Below the pieces are notes generated by a model. It made no database searches, was not told the origin of the DNA, and was given only the letters and a program-made list of their open reading frames with translations. The position numbers were made by a program, and so were the translations under genes. Shown piece after piece: positions 36,509 through 46,364 of a stretch of 64,000 nt of DNA. The number at the start of each line of letters is the position of its first letter. The stretch's first letter is position 1. Source of the stretch: Campylobacter jejuni (GTDB taxonomy: Bacteria; Campylobacterota; Campylobacteria; Campylobacterales; Campylobacteraceae); NCBI GenBank assembly GCA_014305285.1, contig JACRSG010000010.1, positions 1-64,000 of the forward strand. The letters are read 5' to 3'.

Positions 36509-37828
36509 TTATTGTAGTATCATAAGTAAAAAATTACCCAAAGATAATAAACTTAAAACTATGATACCGAGATTGATTTTATCCCATTCGCGTTTAAAAA
36601 TTCTTACAAGCAAATAAGAAAGAAAACCAAAAGCAAAACCTGTGGTGATGGAGTAAGTAAAAGGCATCATGATAATAGTAAAAAAGCTTGCTACAGCTAT
36701 AGCACTATCCTTAAAATCTATATTTTTAACTTCCATAAACATTAAAATCCCGACCATTACAAGTACAGGATATATTGCATTTGCAGGAATGGCTTTAAAA
36801 AGTGGTAGTAAAAAAAGTGTAAAAGCAAAGCAAATAGCTACAACTAAAGCTGTAAGTCCTGTTCTTCCGCCACTTTCAACTCCTGTAGTACTTTCAACAA
36901 AAGCAGTAACTGTAGAAGTTCCTGTTATAGCTCCTAAGATTGATCCTGTTGCATCTGCCATTAAGGTTTTGCTTAGTTTTTCTTCTCCATTTTTTGGATC
37001 ATCAAAAATCTTTCCTCTTTCGCCTACACCTGTGATAGTTCCTATGCTATCAAAAAGTTGAGTGATAAAAAAAGTTAGTATAATAGGTATCATGGCAATA
37101 TTTAAAGCACTAGCAATATCAAGTTGTAAAAAGATGGCTCCTAGACCATTTTCCATGTTAAAATTTGGCAAAGAAAAGATTTGCACAGGAAAACTTGCAT
37201 TGTCTAAATCAAAAATCCAAGCGATAATAGAGCTTATCAACACTCCTAAAATAAAAGCTCCACGAAGTTTTATAGCCCAAAAAAAGATGATTAAAGTTAG
37301 GGTAAAAATTCCAAAAAGTACATGAGGGCTTTTGAAATTTCCTATGCTGACTAAAGTATCTTTATTGTGCATTATCACACCCATTTGACTTAAGCCTAAA
37401 AATGCAATAAAACAACCTAGACCCCCACAAATTGCAAGGCGTAAATCTTTTGGAATATTGCGGATTACCCAAAGGCGAAATTGAGTAAAGGAAAGTACGA
37501 GAAAAATAATACTTGAAATAAAAACAGCTCCTAAGGCACTTTGCCAAGCTATATTTTGGCCTAAACAAACAGCAAAAGTAAAATAAGCATTTAAACCCAT
37601 TCCAACACTCATAGCTACAGGGGTATTGGCAAAAAAAGCATTAAAAGCACTTGCAACCATGGTGATTAAAGCTGTTGCGGTGATTAAAGCTTCTATAGGC
37701 ATTCCTGTATTTCCTACTATGCTAGAATTTACAGGGATGATATAAACTGTAGCTAAAAAAGTAGTAAGTCCTGCTATAACTTCGGTTTTAAAATTTGTAT
37801 TGTTTTCTTTGAGTTTAAAAAAGTCCAT
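36509..37828 (-). CDS. NCS2/AzgA family purine permease (Cj1369)
   Basis: A 439-residue membrane protein with about twelve or more hydrophobic segments. MSVGMGLNAYFTFAVC near residue 75 and the GTSTVTAFVESTTGVESGGRTG region near 295 are hallmarks of AzgA-like guanine/hypoxanthine/adenine permeases. It is followed by a purine phosphoribosyltransferase and preceded 9 bases earlier by mqnE. MqnE chemistry starts the futalosine pathway, which releases adenine, so purine salvage genes downstream fit. Confidence 0.92.
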   Translation of the reverse strand: MDFFKLKENNTNFKTEVIAGLTTFLATVYIIPVNSSIVGNTGMPIEALITATALITMVASAFNAFFANTPVAMSVGMGLNAYFTFAVCLGQNIAWQSALGAVFISSIIFLVLSFTQFRLWVIRNIPKDLRLAICGGLGCFIAFLGLSQMGVIMHNKDTLVSIGNFKSPHVLFGIFTLTLIIFFWAIKLRGAFILGVLISSIIAWIFDLDNASFPVQIFSLPNFNMENGLGAIFLQLDIASALNIAMIPIILTFFITQLFDSIGTITGVGERGKIFDDPKNGEEKLSKTLMADATGSILGAITGTSTVTAFVESTTGVESGGRTGLTALVVAICFAFTLFLLPLFKAIPANAIYPVLVMVGILMFMEVKNIDFKDSAIAVASFFTIIMMPFTYSITTGFAFGFLSYLLVRIFKREWDKINLGIIVLSLLSLGNFLLMILQ

Positions 37829-37837
37829 TTTTTCTCC

Positions 37838-38902
37838 TTAGTAGGTTTTTAGTTCGTTGTATAAGCTATCGCGTTCTACAGGAATAAGATTTGAAGTTTT
37901 TATCATATCGATAAAAGTTTTTAAACTTGTGCCTTTGGCGGATTTTGCACCGCCTGCACTTTGTATACTTTCTTTTTCTATAGTGCCGTCTAAATCATTA
38001 GCCCCAAATTCTTGTGCTACCATGGCTAAATTTAAAGTCATTGTCGCCCAATAAGCTTTGATATTTTTAACATTATCAAGTACTAAACGAGAAATGGCAA
38101 TGGTTTTTAAAATTTCTTCACTATCCATGATTTTATCAGTTTGTATAAAGCTATTATCTCTTTGCCAAACTAGAGGGATAAAAGCGTTAAATCCACCGGT
38201 TTGATCTTGAAGATCGCGCAGTCTTAACATATGATCGATTCTGTGATATCTTTCTTCTATATGTCCAAAAAGCATAGTGGCATTACTTTGCTTACCTTTT
38301 TCATGCCAAAGCTTATGAATTTTAAGCCAATTTTCACTGCTAACCTTCCCATGGCAAATTTTTTTACGCACTTCTTCATCAAAAATTTCAGCCCCACCGC
38401 CTGGCATAGAATCAACACCGTATTCAAGCATTTTTTCTATCACTTCTTCATAGTTCATTTTAAAACGGCGATGTAAAAAATCAATCTCAGCAGCAGTCAT
38501 AGCTTTTATATGAAGATTAGGATATTTTTCTTTTATCATTTTAAAAATTTCTAAATACCACTGCCAAGTTGTATCTTTGTTATGAGCTGAAACGATATGC
38601 ACTTCTTTAGTTTCTCGCTTTACAGTTTCATCGACAATTTTCACAATCTCTTCATGAGTCATCAAATAAGGATTAGGATTTTTACGATGTGCTGAAAAGG
38701 CACAAAATTTACAGGTATCTGCACAAATATTAGTTGGATTGATATGGCGATTGATATTAAAATAGACTTTTTTTCCGTGGAGTTCGGTGCGTTTTTTGTG
38801 AGCGTATTTGCCTAAGGTAAAAAGATCTAAATTCCAAAGTGCATTGGCTTCTTCTTGGTTTAATCTTTCTTTATTTTCAAGTTTGGTTAATAAATTTTTC
38901 AT
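37838..38902 (-). CDS. mqnE: Aminofutalosine synthase MqnE (radical SAM)
   Basis: A 354-residue radical SAM enzyme with the CxxxCxxC cluster motif in NICADTCKFCAFSAH near residues 61-70. HIVSAHNKDTTWQWYLEI and SMPGGGAEIF are typical of the MqnE/CofH-like group. It joins 3-(1-carboxyvinyloxy)benzoate with SAM to make aminofutalosine, the committed step of menaquinone synthesis in Campylobacter. It heads a leftward operon that continues into purine salvage and lipid-transport genes. Confidence 0.93.
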   Translation of the reverse strand: MKNLLTKLENKERLNQEEANALWNLDLFTLGKYAHKKRTELHGKKVYFNINRHINPTNICADTCKFCAFSAHRKNPNPYLMTHEEIVKIVDETVKRETKEVHIVSAHNKDTTWQWYLEIFKMIKEKYPNLHIKAMTAAEIDFLHRRFKMNYEEVIEKMLEYGVDSMPGGGAEIFDEEVRKKICHGKVSSENWLKIHKLWHEKGKQSNATMLFGHIEERYHRIDHMLRLRDLQDQTGGFNAFIPLVWQRDNSFIQTDKIMDSEEILKTIAISRLVLDNVKNIKAYWATMTLNLAMVAQEFGANDLDGTIEKESIQSAGGAKSAKGTSLKTFIDMIKTSNLIPVERDSLYNELKTY

Positions 38903-39036
38903 TTTAATTTTACTCTTTTGCTGTTTTTAAATAAAGCATTATAATTTTTGCTTACTGAAAAAGAGTTTATAAAAAAAGCCAAAATAAAAGATATCTTTGT
39001 TAAGATTATTATTAAAATTTAAAGAGAGTAGAAATT

Positions 39037-41385
39037 TTGTTAAATAAAGAATTAGAAATTTTTAAAAAAAATCTTAGTTCCTATACCCAAAGTTGTAGAA
39101 AATTTTTTCTTAAGCAAGGGGCGTTTAGCTTATATCATTCCAAAAATATGGATAATTTCATAAAAAAAGCTTATGATATAGTTCTTAAAGATTATTTTGA
39201 TGATTTTTCACCCCCAAGTGATAATATCCCTTTTTGTGTTTTAGCAAGCAAGGCATATGCAAACAATAGTCTTTGTTTTAATGAAAGTATTTCCTTGATT
39301 TTTGTTTATAAAGATATTAAGGCTTTTCATTTAAAACCTATGATTAAGGCTTTTATAGAAATTTTAAATGATGCACATTTGCAAATTGATTCTGTTATCT
39401 TAGAATTTAATGGACTTTATAATGCTAGCAATGAGCTTAAGACTTCTATAATACAAACTCGTTTTATATGTGGTTCTAGGATTTTATTTAAAGGGATTAA
39501 GGCAAAATTTGAGAGTATTTTAAAAGAAAATAAAAATGATTTTGCCAAGCTTTTACTAGAAAATTTTAAAGAATTTGATATTCCATTTATAAAGCAAGAA
39601 TTTAATATCTTAAAAGATTTTGGCGGATTAAATCATTTAAGATCTTTAGAGAGTTTACTCGTTCTTTTTAAGACTTCCCCAAAAAATTATGCTTTAAATT
39701 TTATAGATGAAAAAAATTTAAGTGAGTTGCGTTTAGCTAGAGATTTTTTACTTTCTTTAAAATCAGCGATGAATTTATTAAGTGCTAAAGATGAGGATGA
39801 GTTTTTACTTATTAATGTTCATGATTTGAGTGAATTAATGTATAAAAAAGCTAAAAAACATTTTGGAGCAAATGAGTTGTTGGTTCAAAAAGCTTTGCAA
39901 AGTATGCATACTATAGGTTTTTATACGCACTTTTTAGCAAAGCAAATTCAAGATCAATTAGATCATACTCTTAAACAAGAATATAAATTTAAAACTCTTG
40001 TAGAAGTTTTAGAATACTTATTAAAACTTGAAGATAAACAGGTTGTTTTCGATCTTAGTTTGGTTTTTGCCTTAAGAAGATTAAAATACGGCAAAAAAGA
40101 TATAGAAAAAGCTTTAATACTTTTTGAGAAAATTTTTTATAAAAGGCATAGTTTTTGTATTTTAAAACTTTTGCTTGATAGTGGAATTTTAAAAGATTTA
40201 TGCAAGCCTTTTTGGACAGTTCGTTTTTTGAGTGATGAAGAAGGAAATTATAGTTTTGATGAGCAAGTTTTTCTTATGTTAGATGAATTTGAAAAATACG
40301 AAGATAAACTTGAGTTACTCCAAAAACTTAAAACCGATGAAAAAATGATTTTAAAGCTTGTAATACTTTTAAGTGCCATAGAAAGTGAAAATGAAATTTC
40401 TTTAGCAGGTATATATAGAGCGTATTGTTCTAAATTTAATTTAAAGAATGAAATTTTAGAATGGGGTCTTAAAATATTTAAAAACAATAACGCCTTAAAA
40501 GATCTTGTAGAAAAAGAAGATATATACAATCCTATTGTTGTAAGTAGTTTGGTTTCTAAACTAGAAAATTTAGAAAATTTAGAACTTTTATACACTTTAA
40601 CTTGGTTAAAGCTTAAGGCTTTAAATTACAATGCTTTTTATTTTAGAGTTCTTGATAAACTTTTAGAAAATGCAAAACAAGGTTTTGAAGATGAAAATCT
40701 ACTCGAAGAAAGTGCAAGAAGGGTAAAAAAAGAATTAACACTTAAAAGAAGCAAGATTTTTTTAGAGCAAGATGAAATTTTGCAAGATAAAATCATACAT
40801 ATCAAATCAAATCTTTTTATTATAAAAAATACTTTTGAAGATATTGTTATGATTTCTAAATTAGCCAAAGAAAATGATTTTAAATTTTGGTTTAGTAATG
40901 AAACAAATCTTAGTTTGCAAATTGTTGCACCACTTCATTTTAATATCGCTATCATTTTAAGCTCTTTAACAAATTTAAATCTTATTTTTATGAATTTTTT
41001 CGAACTTTTTGATGATAAGATTTATTTAAGATTTGAATACGATAATATTATCAGTGATGAGCAAAAACTAAAACTTTGCGAGCTTTTAAATTCAAATCTT
41101 TGTGGCTTTAATTTGAAAAAAATTAAAAAGCCAATCATTAAAAAAGATGAGTTAAAATTAAACTTAAATTATTCTAAAATATATGCTAAATTAGGTCTTA
41201 ATACTAAAGATCAGCAAGGTTTAATGGCGTATTTGATGAATGTTTTTAATGAACTTGAACTTGTTTTATGTGCAGCAAAAATTCAAACCATAAGACAAAG
41301 AACGCGTAATATTTTTATTTTTCAAAAGAATGAAAAATTAGAAAATAGTGAGCAAAAGTTAATTAATTTATTAATAAGCGAGTAA
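39037..41385 (+). CDS. GlnD-like nucleotidyltransferase-fold protein, apparently degenerate (Cj1367c)
   Basis: A 782-residue protein with TTG start. The N-terminal 250 residues look like a GlnD/DUF294 nucleotidyltransferase domain followed by a helical region, and the C terminus has an ACT-like segment (KLGLNTKDQQGLMAYLMNVF, LCAAKIQTIRQRTRNIFIF). Where active enzymes have GxGR...SDID, this one reads ASKAYANNSLCFNESISLIF near residues 70-90, with no Asp pair, so catalysis is doubtful. It has no clear HD phosphohydrolase motif in the middle. It may be a regulatory pseudoenzyme. It is 2 bases upstream of glmS. Confidence 0.78.
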   Translation: MLNKELEIFKKNLSSYTQSCRKFFLKQGAFSLYHSKNMDNFIKKAYDIVLKDYFDDFSPPSDNIPFCVLASKAYANNSLCFNESISLIFVYKDIKAFHLKPMIKAFIEILNDAHLQIDSVILEFNGLYNASNELKTSIIQTRFICGSRILFKGIKAKFESILKENKNDFAKLLLENFKEFDIPFIKQEFNILKDFGGLNHLRSLESLLVLFKTSPKNYALNFIDEKNLSELRLARDFLLSLKSAMNLLSAKDEDEFLLINVHDLSELMYKKAKKHFGANELLVQKALQSMHTIGFYTHFLAKQIQDQLDHTLKQEYKFKTLVEVLEYLLKLEDKQVVFDLSLVFALRRLKYGKKDIEKALILFEKIFYKRHSFCILKLLLDSGILKDLCKPFWTVRFLSDEEGNYSFDEQVFLMLDEFEKYEDKLELLQKLKTDEKMILKLVILLSAIESENEISLAGIYRAYCSKFNLKNEILEWGLKIFKNNNALKDLVEKEDIYNPIVVSSLVSKLENLENLELLYTLTWLKLKALNYNAFYFRVLDKLLENAKQGFEDENLLEESARRVKKELTLKRSKIFLEQDEILQDKIIHIKSNLFIIKNTFEDIVMISKLAKENDFKFWFSNETNLSLQIVAPLHFNIAIILSSLTNLNLIFMNFFELFDDKIYLRFEYDNIISDEQKLKLCELLNSNLCGFNLKKIKKPIIKKDELKLNLNYSKIYAKLGLNTKDQQGLMAYLMNVFNELELVLCAAKIQTIRQRTRNIFIFQKNEKLENSEQKLINLLISE

Positions 41386-41387
41386 AA

Positions 41388-43184
41388 ATGTGTGGAATTG
41401 TAGGCTATATAGGAAGTAATGAAAAAAAGCAAATTATATTAAACGGACTTAAAGAATTAGAATATCGTGGTTATGATAGTGCGGGTATGGCTGTGATGCA
41501 AGAAGGAGAGCTTAGTTTTTTTAAGGCTGTAGGAAAGCTTGAAAATTTGGCTAATAAATGCATAGATTTTCAAAGTCAAGGTTATGGTTTTGCTATAGGG
41601 CATACAAGATGGGCAACTCATGGTAAACCTACTGAAATCAATGCACATCCTCATTTAGGACAATATTCTTGTGTGATTCACAATGGCATTATAGAAAATT
41701 ATAAAGAAATCAAAGATAAACTTGACAAAGAAGGGGTAAGTTTTTTAAGTCAAACTGATACAGAAGTTATTGTTCAGCTTTTTGAATTTTATGCGGGAAA
41801 AATGGAAATTTTTGAAGCTTGGCAAAAAACCATTAAAGAACTTCGCGGTGCTTTTGCTACTTTATTGGTAACAAAAAAAGATCCCAATCATGTATATTTT
41901 GCGAAAAATGCTGCACCTTTGATTATCGGTAAAAATATAAATAAAGAATGGTATTTTTCTTCAGGTGATGCGTCTTTGATAGGAAATTGTGATGAGGTGA
42001 TGTATCTTGAAGATTTAAGCTTGGGATATGCGAGTAAAGATGGACTTGTTGTTTATGAAAATGATGTTTTAAAATCACTTTGTTTTTCTAAGCTTTCAGG
42101 CGATAAGGCTTATGCAAAAAAAGATGGCTTTCGCTTTTTTATGGAAAAAGAAATCTATGAACAAAGCCGTGTGATGAGTGAAGTTTTAATGGGGCGTATT
42201 CAAGGTGATGAAGTCGTTTTTGATGAGCTAAATAATGAAGATTTAAGTCAAGTAGATGAAATCACGCTTTGTGCTTGCGGAACAAGTTATCATGCTGCAA
42301 TGGCAAGTGCTTATTTGTTTGAAAGAATTGCTAAGGTTAAAGCTAAAGTAGAAATTGCAAGTGAATTTCGCTACCGTGAAGCGATTGTAAAAAAAGATTC
42401 TTTGTTTATTGTTATTTCTCAAAGTGGAGAGACGGCAGATACTTTAGAAGCTTTAAAGATTGCAAAAGAGCAGGGTGCTAAAACTTTTGCCATTTGTAAT
42501 GTGGATAATTCTAATATAGTGCGTTTAGCACACCTAAGCCTTTTAACTCGTGCGGGTATAGAAAAAGGAGTTGCTTCAACTAAAGCTTTTGCAACTCAGG
42601 TTTTAACACTTTGGATGCTTGCTATTTTTATGGCACAAAAAAGAAATTTAAATGTTTCTGCTGAAATTAAAGCGCTTTTACATACTCCAAATTGCGTGAG
42701 TGTAAAACAAGTTTTACATGAAAAAATTCATCGTTTATCTAAGCGTTATTTAGATGGACATGGCTTTTTCTTTATAGGTAGAGATGTTTTTTATCCTTTA
42801 GCCTTAGAAGGAGCTTTAAAACTTAAAGAATTATCTTATCTTCACGCTGAGGGTTATCCTGCAGGAGAGATGAAGCACGGCCCTATTGCTTTGGCTGATT
42901 CTAAACTTTATACTATAGCTTTAATGCCAAAACATATGCTTTATGAAAAAACAAAATCAAATGTTGAAGAGCTTATTGCTAGGGATTCTACGGTACTTAG
43001 CATTTCACCTTTGGAGTTTGATTTGAGTGATGATTTTATAAAAACCAATGAGCAAGATCATTATATGTGTGAATTTTTTGAAATGATGGTAATTACTCAA
43101 CTTTTAGCAATGGAAATTTCTATAAGACTTGGTAATGATGTGGATATGCCAAGAAATTTGGCTAAAAGCGTAACAGTAGAGTAA
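41388..43184 (+). CDS. glmS: Glutamine-fructose-6-phosphate aminotransferase
   Basis: A 598-residue GlmS. The mature N-terminal nucleophile is Cys2 (MCGIVGYIGS), with GYDSAGMAV and HTRWATHG from the glutaminase domain, then two SIS sugar-isomerase domains (LCACGTSYHAAM, ISQSGETADT). The C terminus ends DMPRNLAKSVTVE, as usual. It makes glucosamine 6-phosphate for peptidoglycan, LOS and glycans. It is flanked 2 bases each side by the GlnD-like gene and the autotransporter gene. Confidence 0.97.
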   Translation: MCGIVGYIGSNEKKQIILNGLKELEYRGYDSAGMAVMQEGELSFFKAVGKLENLANKCIDFQSQGYGFAIGHTRWATHGKPTEINAHPHLGQYSCVIHNGIIENYKEIKDKLDKEGVSFLSQTDTEVIVQLFEFYAGKMEIFEAWQKTIKELRGAFATLLVTKKDPNHVYFAKNAAPLIIGKNINKEWYFSSGDASLIGNCDEVMYLEDLSLGYASKDGLVVYENDVLKSLCFSKLSGDKAYAKKDGFRFFMEKEIYEQSRVMSEVLMGRIQGDEVVFDELNNEDLSQVDEITLCACGTSYHAAMASAYLFERIAKVKAKVEIASEFRYREAIVKKDSLFIVISQSGETADTLEALKIAKEQGAKTFAICNVDNSNIVRLAHLSLLTRAGIEKGVASTKAFATQVLTLWMLAIFMAQKRNLNVSAEIKALLHTPNCVSVKQVLHEKIHRLSKRYLDGHGFFFIGRDVFYPLALEGALKLKELSYLHAEGYPAGEMKHGPIALADSKLYTIALMPKHMLYEKTKSNVEELIARDSTVLSISPLEFDLSDDFIKTNEQDHYMCEFFEMMVITQLLAMEISIRLGNDVDMPRNLAKSVTVE

Positions 43185-43186
43185 AA

Positions 43187-46100
43187 ATGAAAAAATTTTT
43201 TTGTTTAACTTTAGTTTGTAAAATTTTTGCTTTAAGTGAATTTGAACTTCATCATATTGATAAAGTGCATAAGCTAGGATATAGTGGAGATACTATTATA
43301 ATAGGTGTAGCCGATGATGCTTTTAATCAAGATCATATTAGCTTAAAGGACAAGATTTTAAAGTCTACTTATCCTACCGATACAGCTGGGAAACAGCTAG
43401 TACCTGATTTACAAAAATCAACACACGGAAGTCATGTAGCAGGTATAGCTGTTGGAGCAAAGATAGACGATAACAAGCCTTATGGAGTGGCTTATGGGGC
43501 AAAATTTTATGGAGCTGGGATATTTCCAAAAGGCTCTTACACTCAAACTCCTAATATTTATAATTTTTTCAAAGATGCGAGTATTATTAATAATAGCTGG
43601 GGTATTCAATTTTATCCTTATTTTAATCTTAGAGCTTCAAATTCTGGATTAGTAGATTGTACTCAAACTAATCAAGGGAAAAGTTATAATATCTGTGATA
43701 TTCCTTTGGAGTATGTTATGAAAGCGGATAAAGTTGCCAATGATATGATGAGGCTTAGCAAAGAGAAGGGAATATTAAATGTATTTGCTGCTGGTAATGA
43801 AGGAATTCTTAGCCCTGCTTTGCATGCGATGTTACCAAGTTATGATGAATCTTTAAGAGCTTGGTTGACTGTTGGAGCTTTGGATGCAAATGAGATTACT
43901 TTAGAAGCAGACGGGACTTTAATAGTTAAAAGTGAAGGTTTGGCTGATTTTAGCAATGGTTTTAAAGGAGCTACGAATTTTTCTTTAGTTGCTGCTGGAG
44001 TAAATATTAATAATGTTGACTCAAGTACTAATGATAATTTTATAAAAAAAAGTGGAACTTCTATGGCAGCACCTATGGTAAGTGGAACAGCGGCACTGGT
44101 CAAGCAAAAATTCCCTTTTTTGGAGGGCAAGCAAATTGCTGATATATTATTAAGCACGGCAAATAAAAACTATAAAGCTCCAAAATTTACAGTTAAACAA
44201 GTAACCGATGGAACAAATCAACCTAAATTTCTTATTGTGTATATTTCGCAAGATCCACCTAACATAGAAGATGAAATAAAACGGGATTTAAAACAGCTTT
44301 ACAATGGAATACAAGTTCAAGTTAATGGACAATGGGTTGATTATAGTGATTATATTTGGAATAACAGAGATAGTGTGCAGTCGCAAAAACTTAATATTTC
44401 TACTATTAGTTCTATTAATGGAGTAGTCAGAGTTGAAAAAGAAGAATTATTTGGACAAGGAATTTTAGATGCACAAAAGGCACTAAAAGGACTGAGTATT
44501 TTAGATGCAAATAGACTAAGCGATCAGGATGTGTTAAAATATGAACAAGAGCCTGATACAGCTTATTATGCTATAAACACTGCAGGTTATGATGCTGAAT
44601 TTTCTAATGACATTAGTCAAAGAAAATGGGATGAAAGTACTCATTTATCAAGTGCTGTTAATAAACCTATGCATTTAGTTAATCTTAATATAGGATTATC
44701 TAAAGAAGGTGAAGGTGTTTTAATCATCAGTGGTCAAAATACTTATGAGGGTGCAACTTTAATCAAACAAGGAGAATTAAAGCTCAAAGGAAAAGTTAAA
44801 AATAATGCTTATGTAGAACAAAAAGCTATACTAAGTGGTAATGGTATTGTAGGGCAAAATTTAAACAATAAAGGCATAGTTAGACCTGGAAATGAAGATT
44901 TGAGTGATTTAACAGTGCAAGGAACTTATACTCAAGAAGGAGTTGACTCTAAATTACAACTTGATTTTGGTAATGATAAAAATTCTAAACTGATTGCAAA
45001 AACCTATGATATTAAAGGCGGGAATTTAGAATATATTCCTTTACCTCAATACTATACCTTGTATAATCCAGTGAAAATTAATCTAGGAGATTTAGAAAAA
45101 AGTTTATCATCTTTTAATCATGTTTTGGTGCAAAATACCTATGCTTTAAATTTTGATTTTGTTTTAAGCGATGATTTAGTGGGTATTAATGAAACCTTAA
45201 TAAAACCTAATTTAAAGCCCAATGCTTATGAAATTCCTAATACAAGCTTGGGAAATGCCTTAAGACAATTGCGATCTAGAACAGATTTAAGTCAGACTTA
45301 TCAGGAATTTTTTGCTTCTTTAGATAATGGAATAGATGTAAAGACTAAATTAGATAGGATAGAAGGTTCAGGGTATTTAAGCACTTTTAGCAATCATAAT
45401 CAATCTAATTTGATGCAAAATAACGTGTTATTTACTCTTCATCCTCTTAATATTAACAATTTTGCACAAAACAATAATATATTACTTGCTAGTACTTATT
45501 TACCTAGAATTTTTAGTGATGAAGAATATTTTTGGCACCTTACTCCAAGCTATAAATACTACAAAGATAAAGATTTTTCAGGTCAAAAAACAGGTACTAA
45601 TATCTCTTTAGGAGAAAATTTCTCATCAGGCTTTTTAGCTTATGCTTTATCCCTTTCTAGTGCTAGATTTAATTTTAATAATGGTAGTGATTTGAAGAGT
45701 TATAATGTGGATTTATTGCTTAATTATAATCATGAATTAGATTTTATAAAAATGTTAAGCGGATTAGGTATAGGCGTGGGATTTAATACCCTTAAACGTT
45801 TTGTAGTAGAGTCAATCGAAGGCAAATATAAAACATTACAAACTTCAGCCCAGTTTGGTGCAACTAAAGATATTATTTTAGGTCAAGATTTTATTTTTAA
45901 TCCTTTAATGTATTTTACACATAGTTTTTTTTATCAAGAAGATTTTAAAGAAAATAAAAGTCCTTTTGCTAAAAATTACGAAAGTTTAAAACATCATAGC
46001 GTGAATGCAAATTTAGGTTTTAATCTTGCTAAAAGTATAGAACAAGATGATTATCGAGCTTCTTTTTCTACTTTTGTAATTTTTGAAAAAAGAATTTATG

Positions 46101-46309
46101 GAAGGACTTTAGAAAATAAGGCCAGTTTTGTTGATTTTCCTATTAGTTTTATTCAAAAATATAAATTAAAAGATAATATTTTAAGTCAAGGTTTTAATTC
46201 AGAATTTTTATATAAAAACAATGTATTTTGGAAATTTATGTTAATGAATAGATTTTCTTATAATGCTTATGAATTGCATTTAATGAGTTCGGTAGGAAAA
46301 TGTTTTTGA
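43187..46309 (+). CDS. Subtilisin-family serine protease autotransporter (Cj1365c)
   Basis: A 1040-residue type V secreted protease. A signal-like segment (KKFFCLTLVCKIFAL) is followed by an S8 domain with Asp43 (IIIGVADDAF), His80 (STHGSHVAGIAVG) and Ser292 (KSGTSMAAPMVSG). A passenger beta-helix repeat (GQNTYEGATLIKQGELKLKG) lies near residue 515. The last 270 or so residues form a beta-barrel domain ending in Phe. It may be surface-retained or released. It lies in the glmS-fumC unit without a terminator in between. Confidence 0.93.
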   Translation: MKKFFCLTLVCKIFALSEFELHHIDKVHKLGYSGDTIIIGVADDAFNQDHISLKDKILKSTYPTDTAGKQLVPDLQKSTHGSHVAGIAVGAKIDDNKPYGVAYGAKFYGAGIFPKGSYTQTPNIYNFFKDASIINNSWGIQFYPYFNLRASNSGLVDCTQTNQGKSYNICDIPLEYVMKADKVANDMMRLSKEKGILNVFAAGNEGILSPALHAMLPSYDESLRAWLTVGALDANEITLEADGTLIVKSEGLADFSNGFKGATNFSLVAAGVNINNVDSSTNDNFIKKSGTSMAAPMVSGTAALVKQKFPFLEGKQIADILLSTANKNYKAPKFTVKQVTDGTNQPKFLIVYISQDPPNIEDEIKRDLKQLYNGIQVQVNGQWVDYSDYIWNNRDSVQSQKLNISTISSINGVVRVEKEELFGQGILDAQKALKGLSILDANRLSDQDVLKYEQEPDTAYYAINTAGYDAEFSNDISQRKWDESTHLSSAVNKPMHLVNLNIGLSKEGEGVLIISGQNTYEGATLIKQGELKLKGKVKNNAYVEQKAILSGNGIVGQNLNNKGIVRPGNEDLSDLTVQGTYTQEGVDSKLQLDFGNDKNSKLIAKTYDIKGGNLEYIPLPQYYTLYNPVKINLGDLEKSLSSFNHVLVQNTYALNFDFVLSDDLVGINETLIKPNLKPNAYEIPNTSLGNALRQLRSRTDLSQTYQEFFASLDNGIDVKTKLDRIEGSGYLSTFSNHNQSNLMQNNVLFTLHPLNINNFAQNNNILLASTYLPRIFSDEEYFWHLTPSYKYYKDKDFSGQKTGTNISLGENFSSGFLAYALSLSSARFNFNNGSDLKSYNVDLLLNYNHELDFIKMLSGLGIGVGFNTLKRFVVESIEGKYKTLQTSAQFGATKDIILGQDFIFNPLMYFTHSFFYQEDFKENKSPFAKNYESLKHHSVNANLGFNLAKSIEQDDYRASFSTFVIFEKRIYGRTLENKASFVDFPISFIQKYKLKDNILSQGFNSEFLYKNNVFWKFMLMNRFSYNAYELHLMSSVGKCF

Positions 46310-46364
46310 AAGTATTAATTTTTTTAGCTTATAATAAATTAAATTTTAATAAAAGGAAAAAATT

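Noticed and set aside
36669-37325. Two long plus-strand frames (130 and 87 codons)
   Set aside because: They are antisense to the purine permease gene; codon pattern and lack of ribosome sites mark them as shadows.
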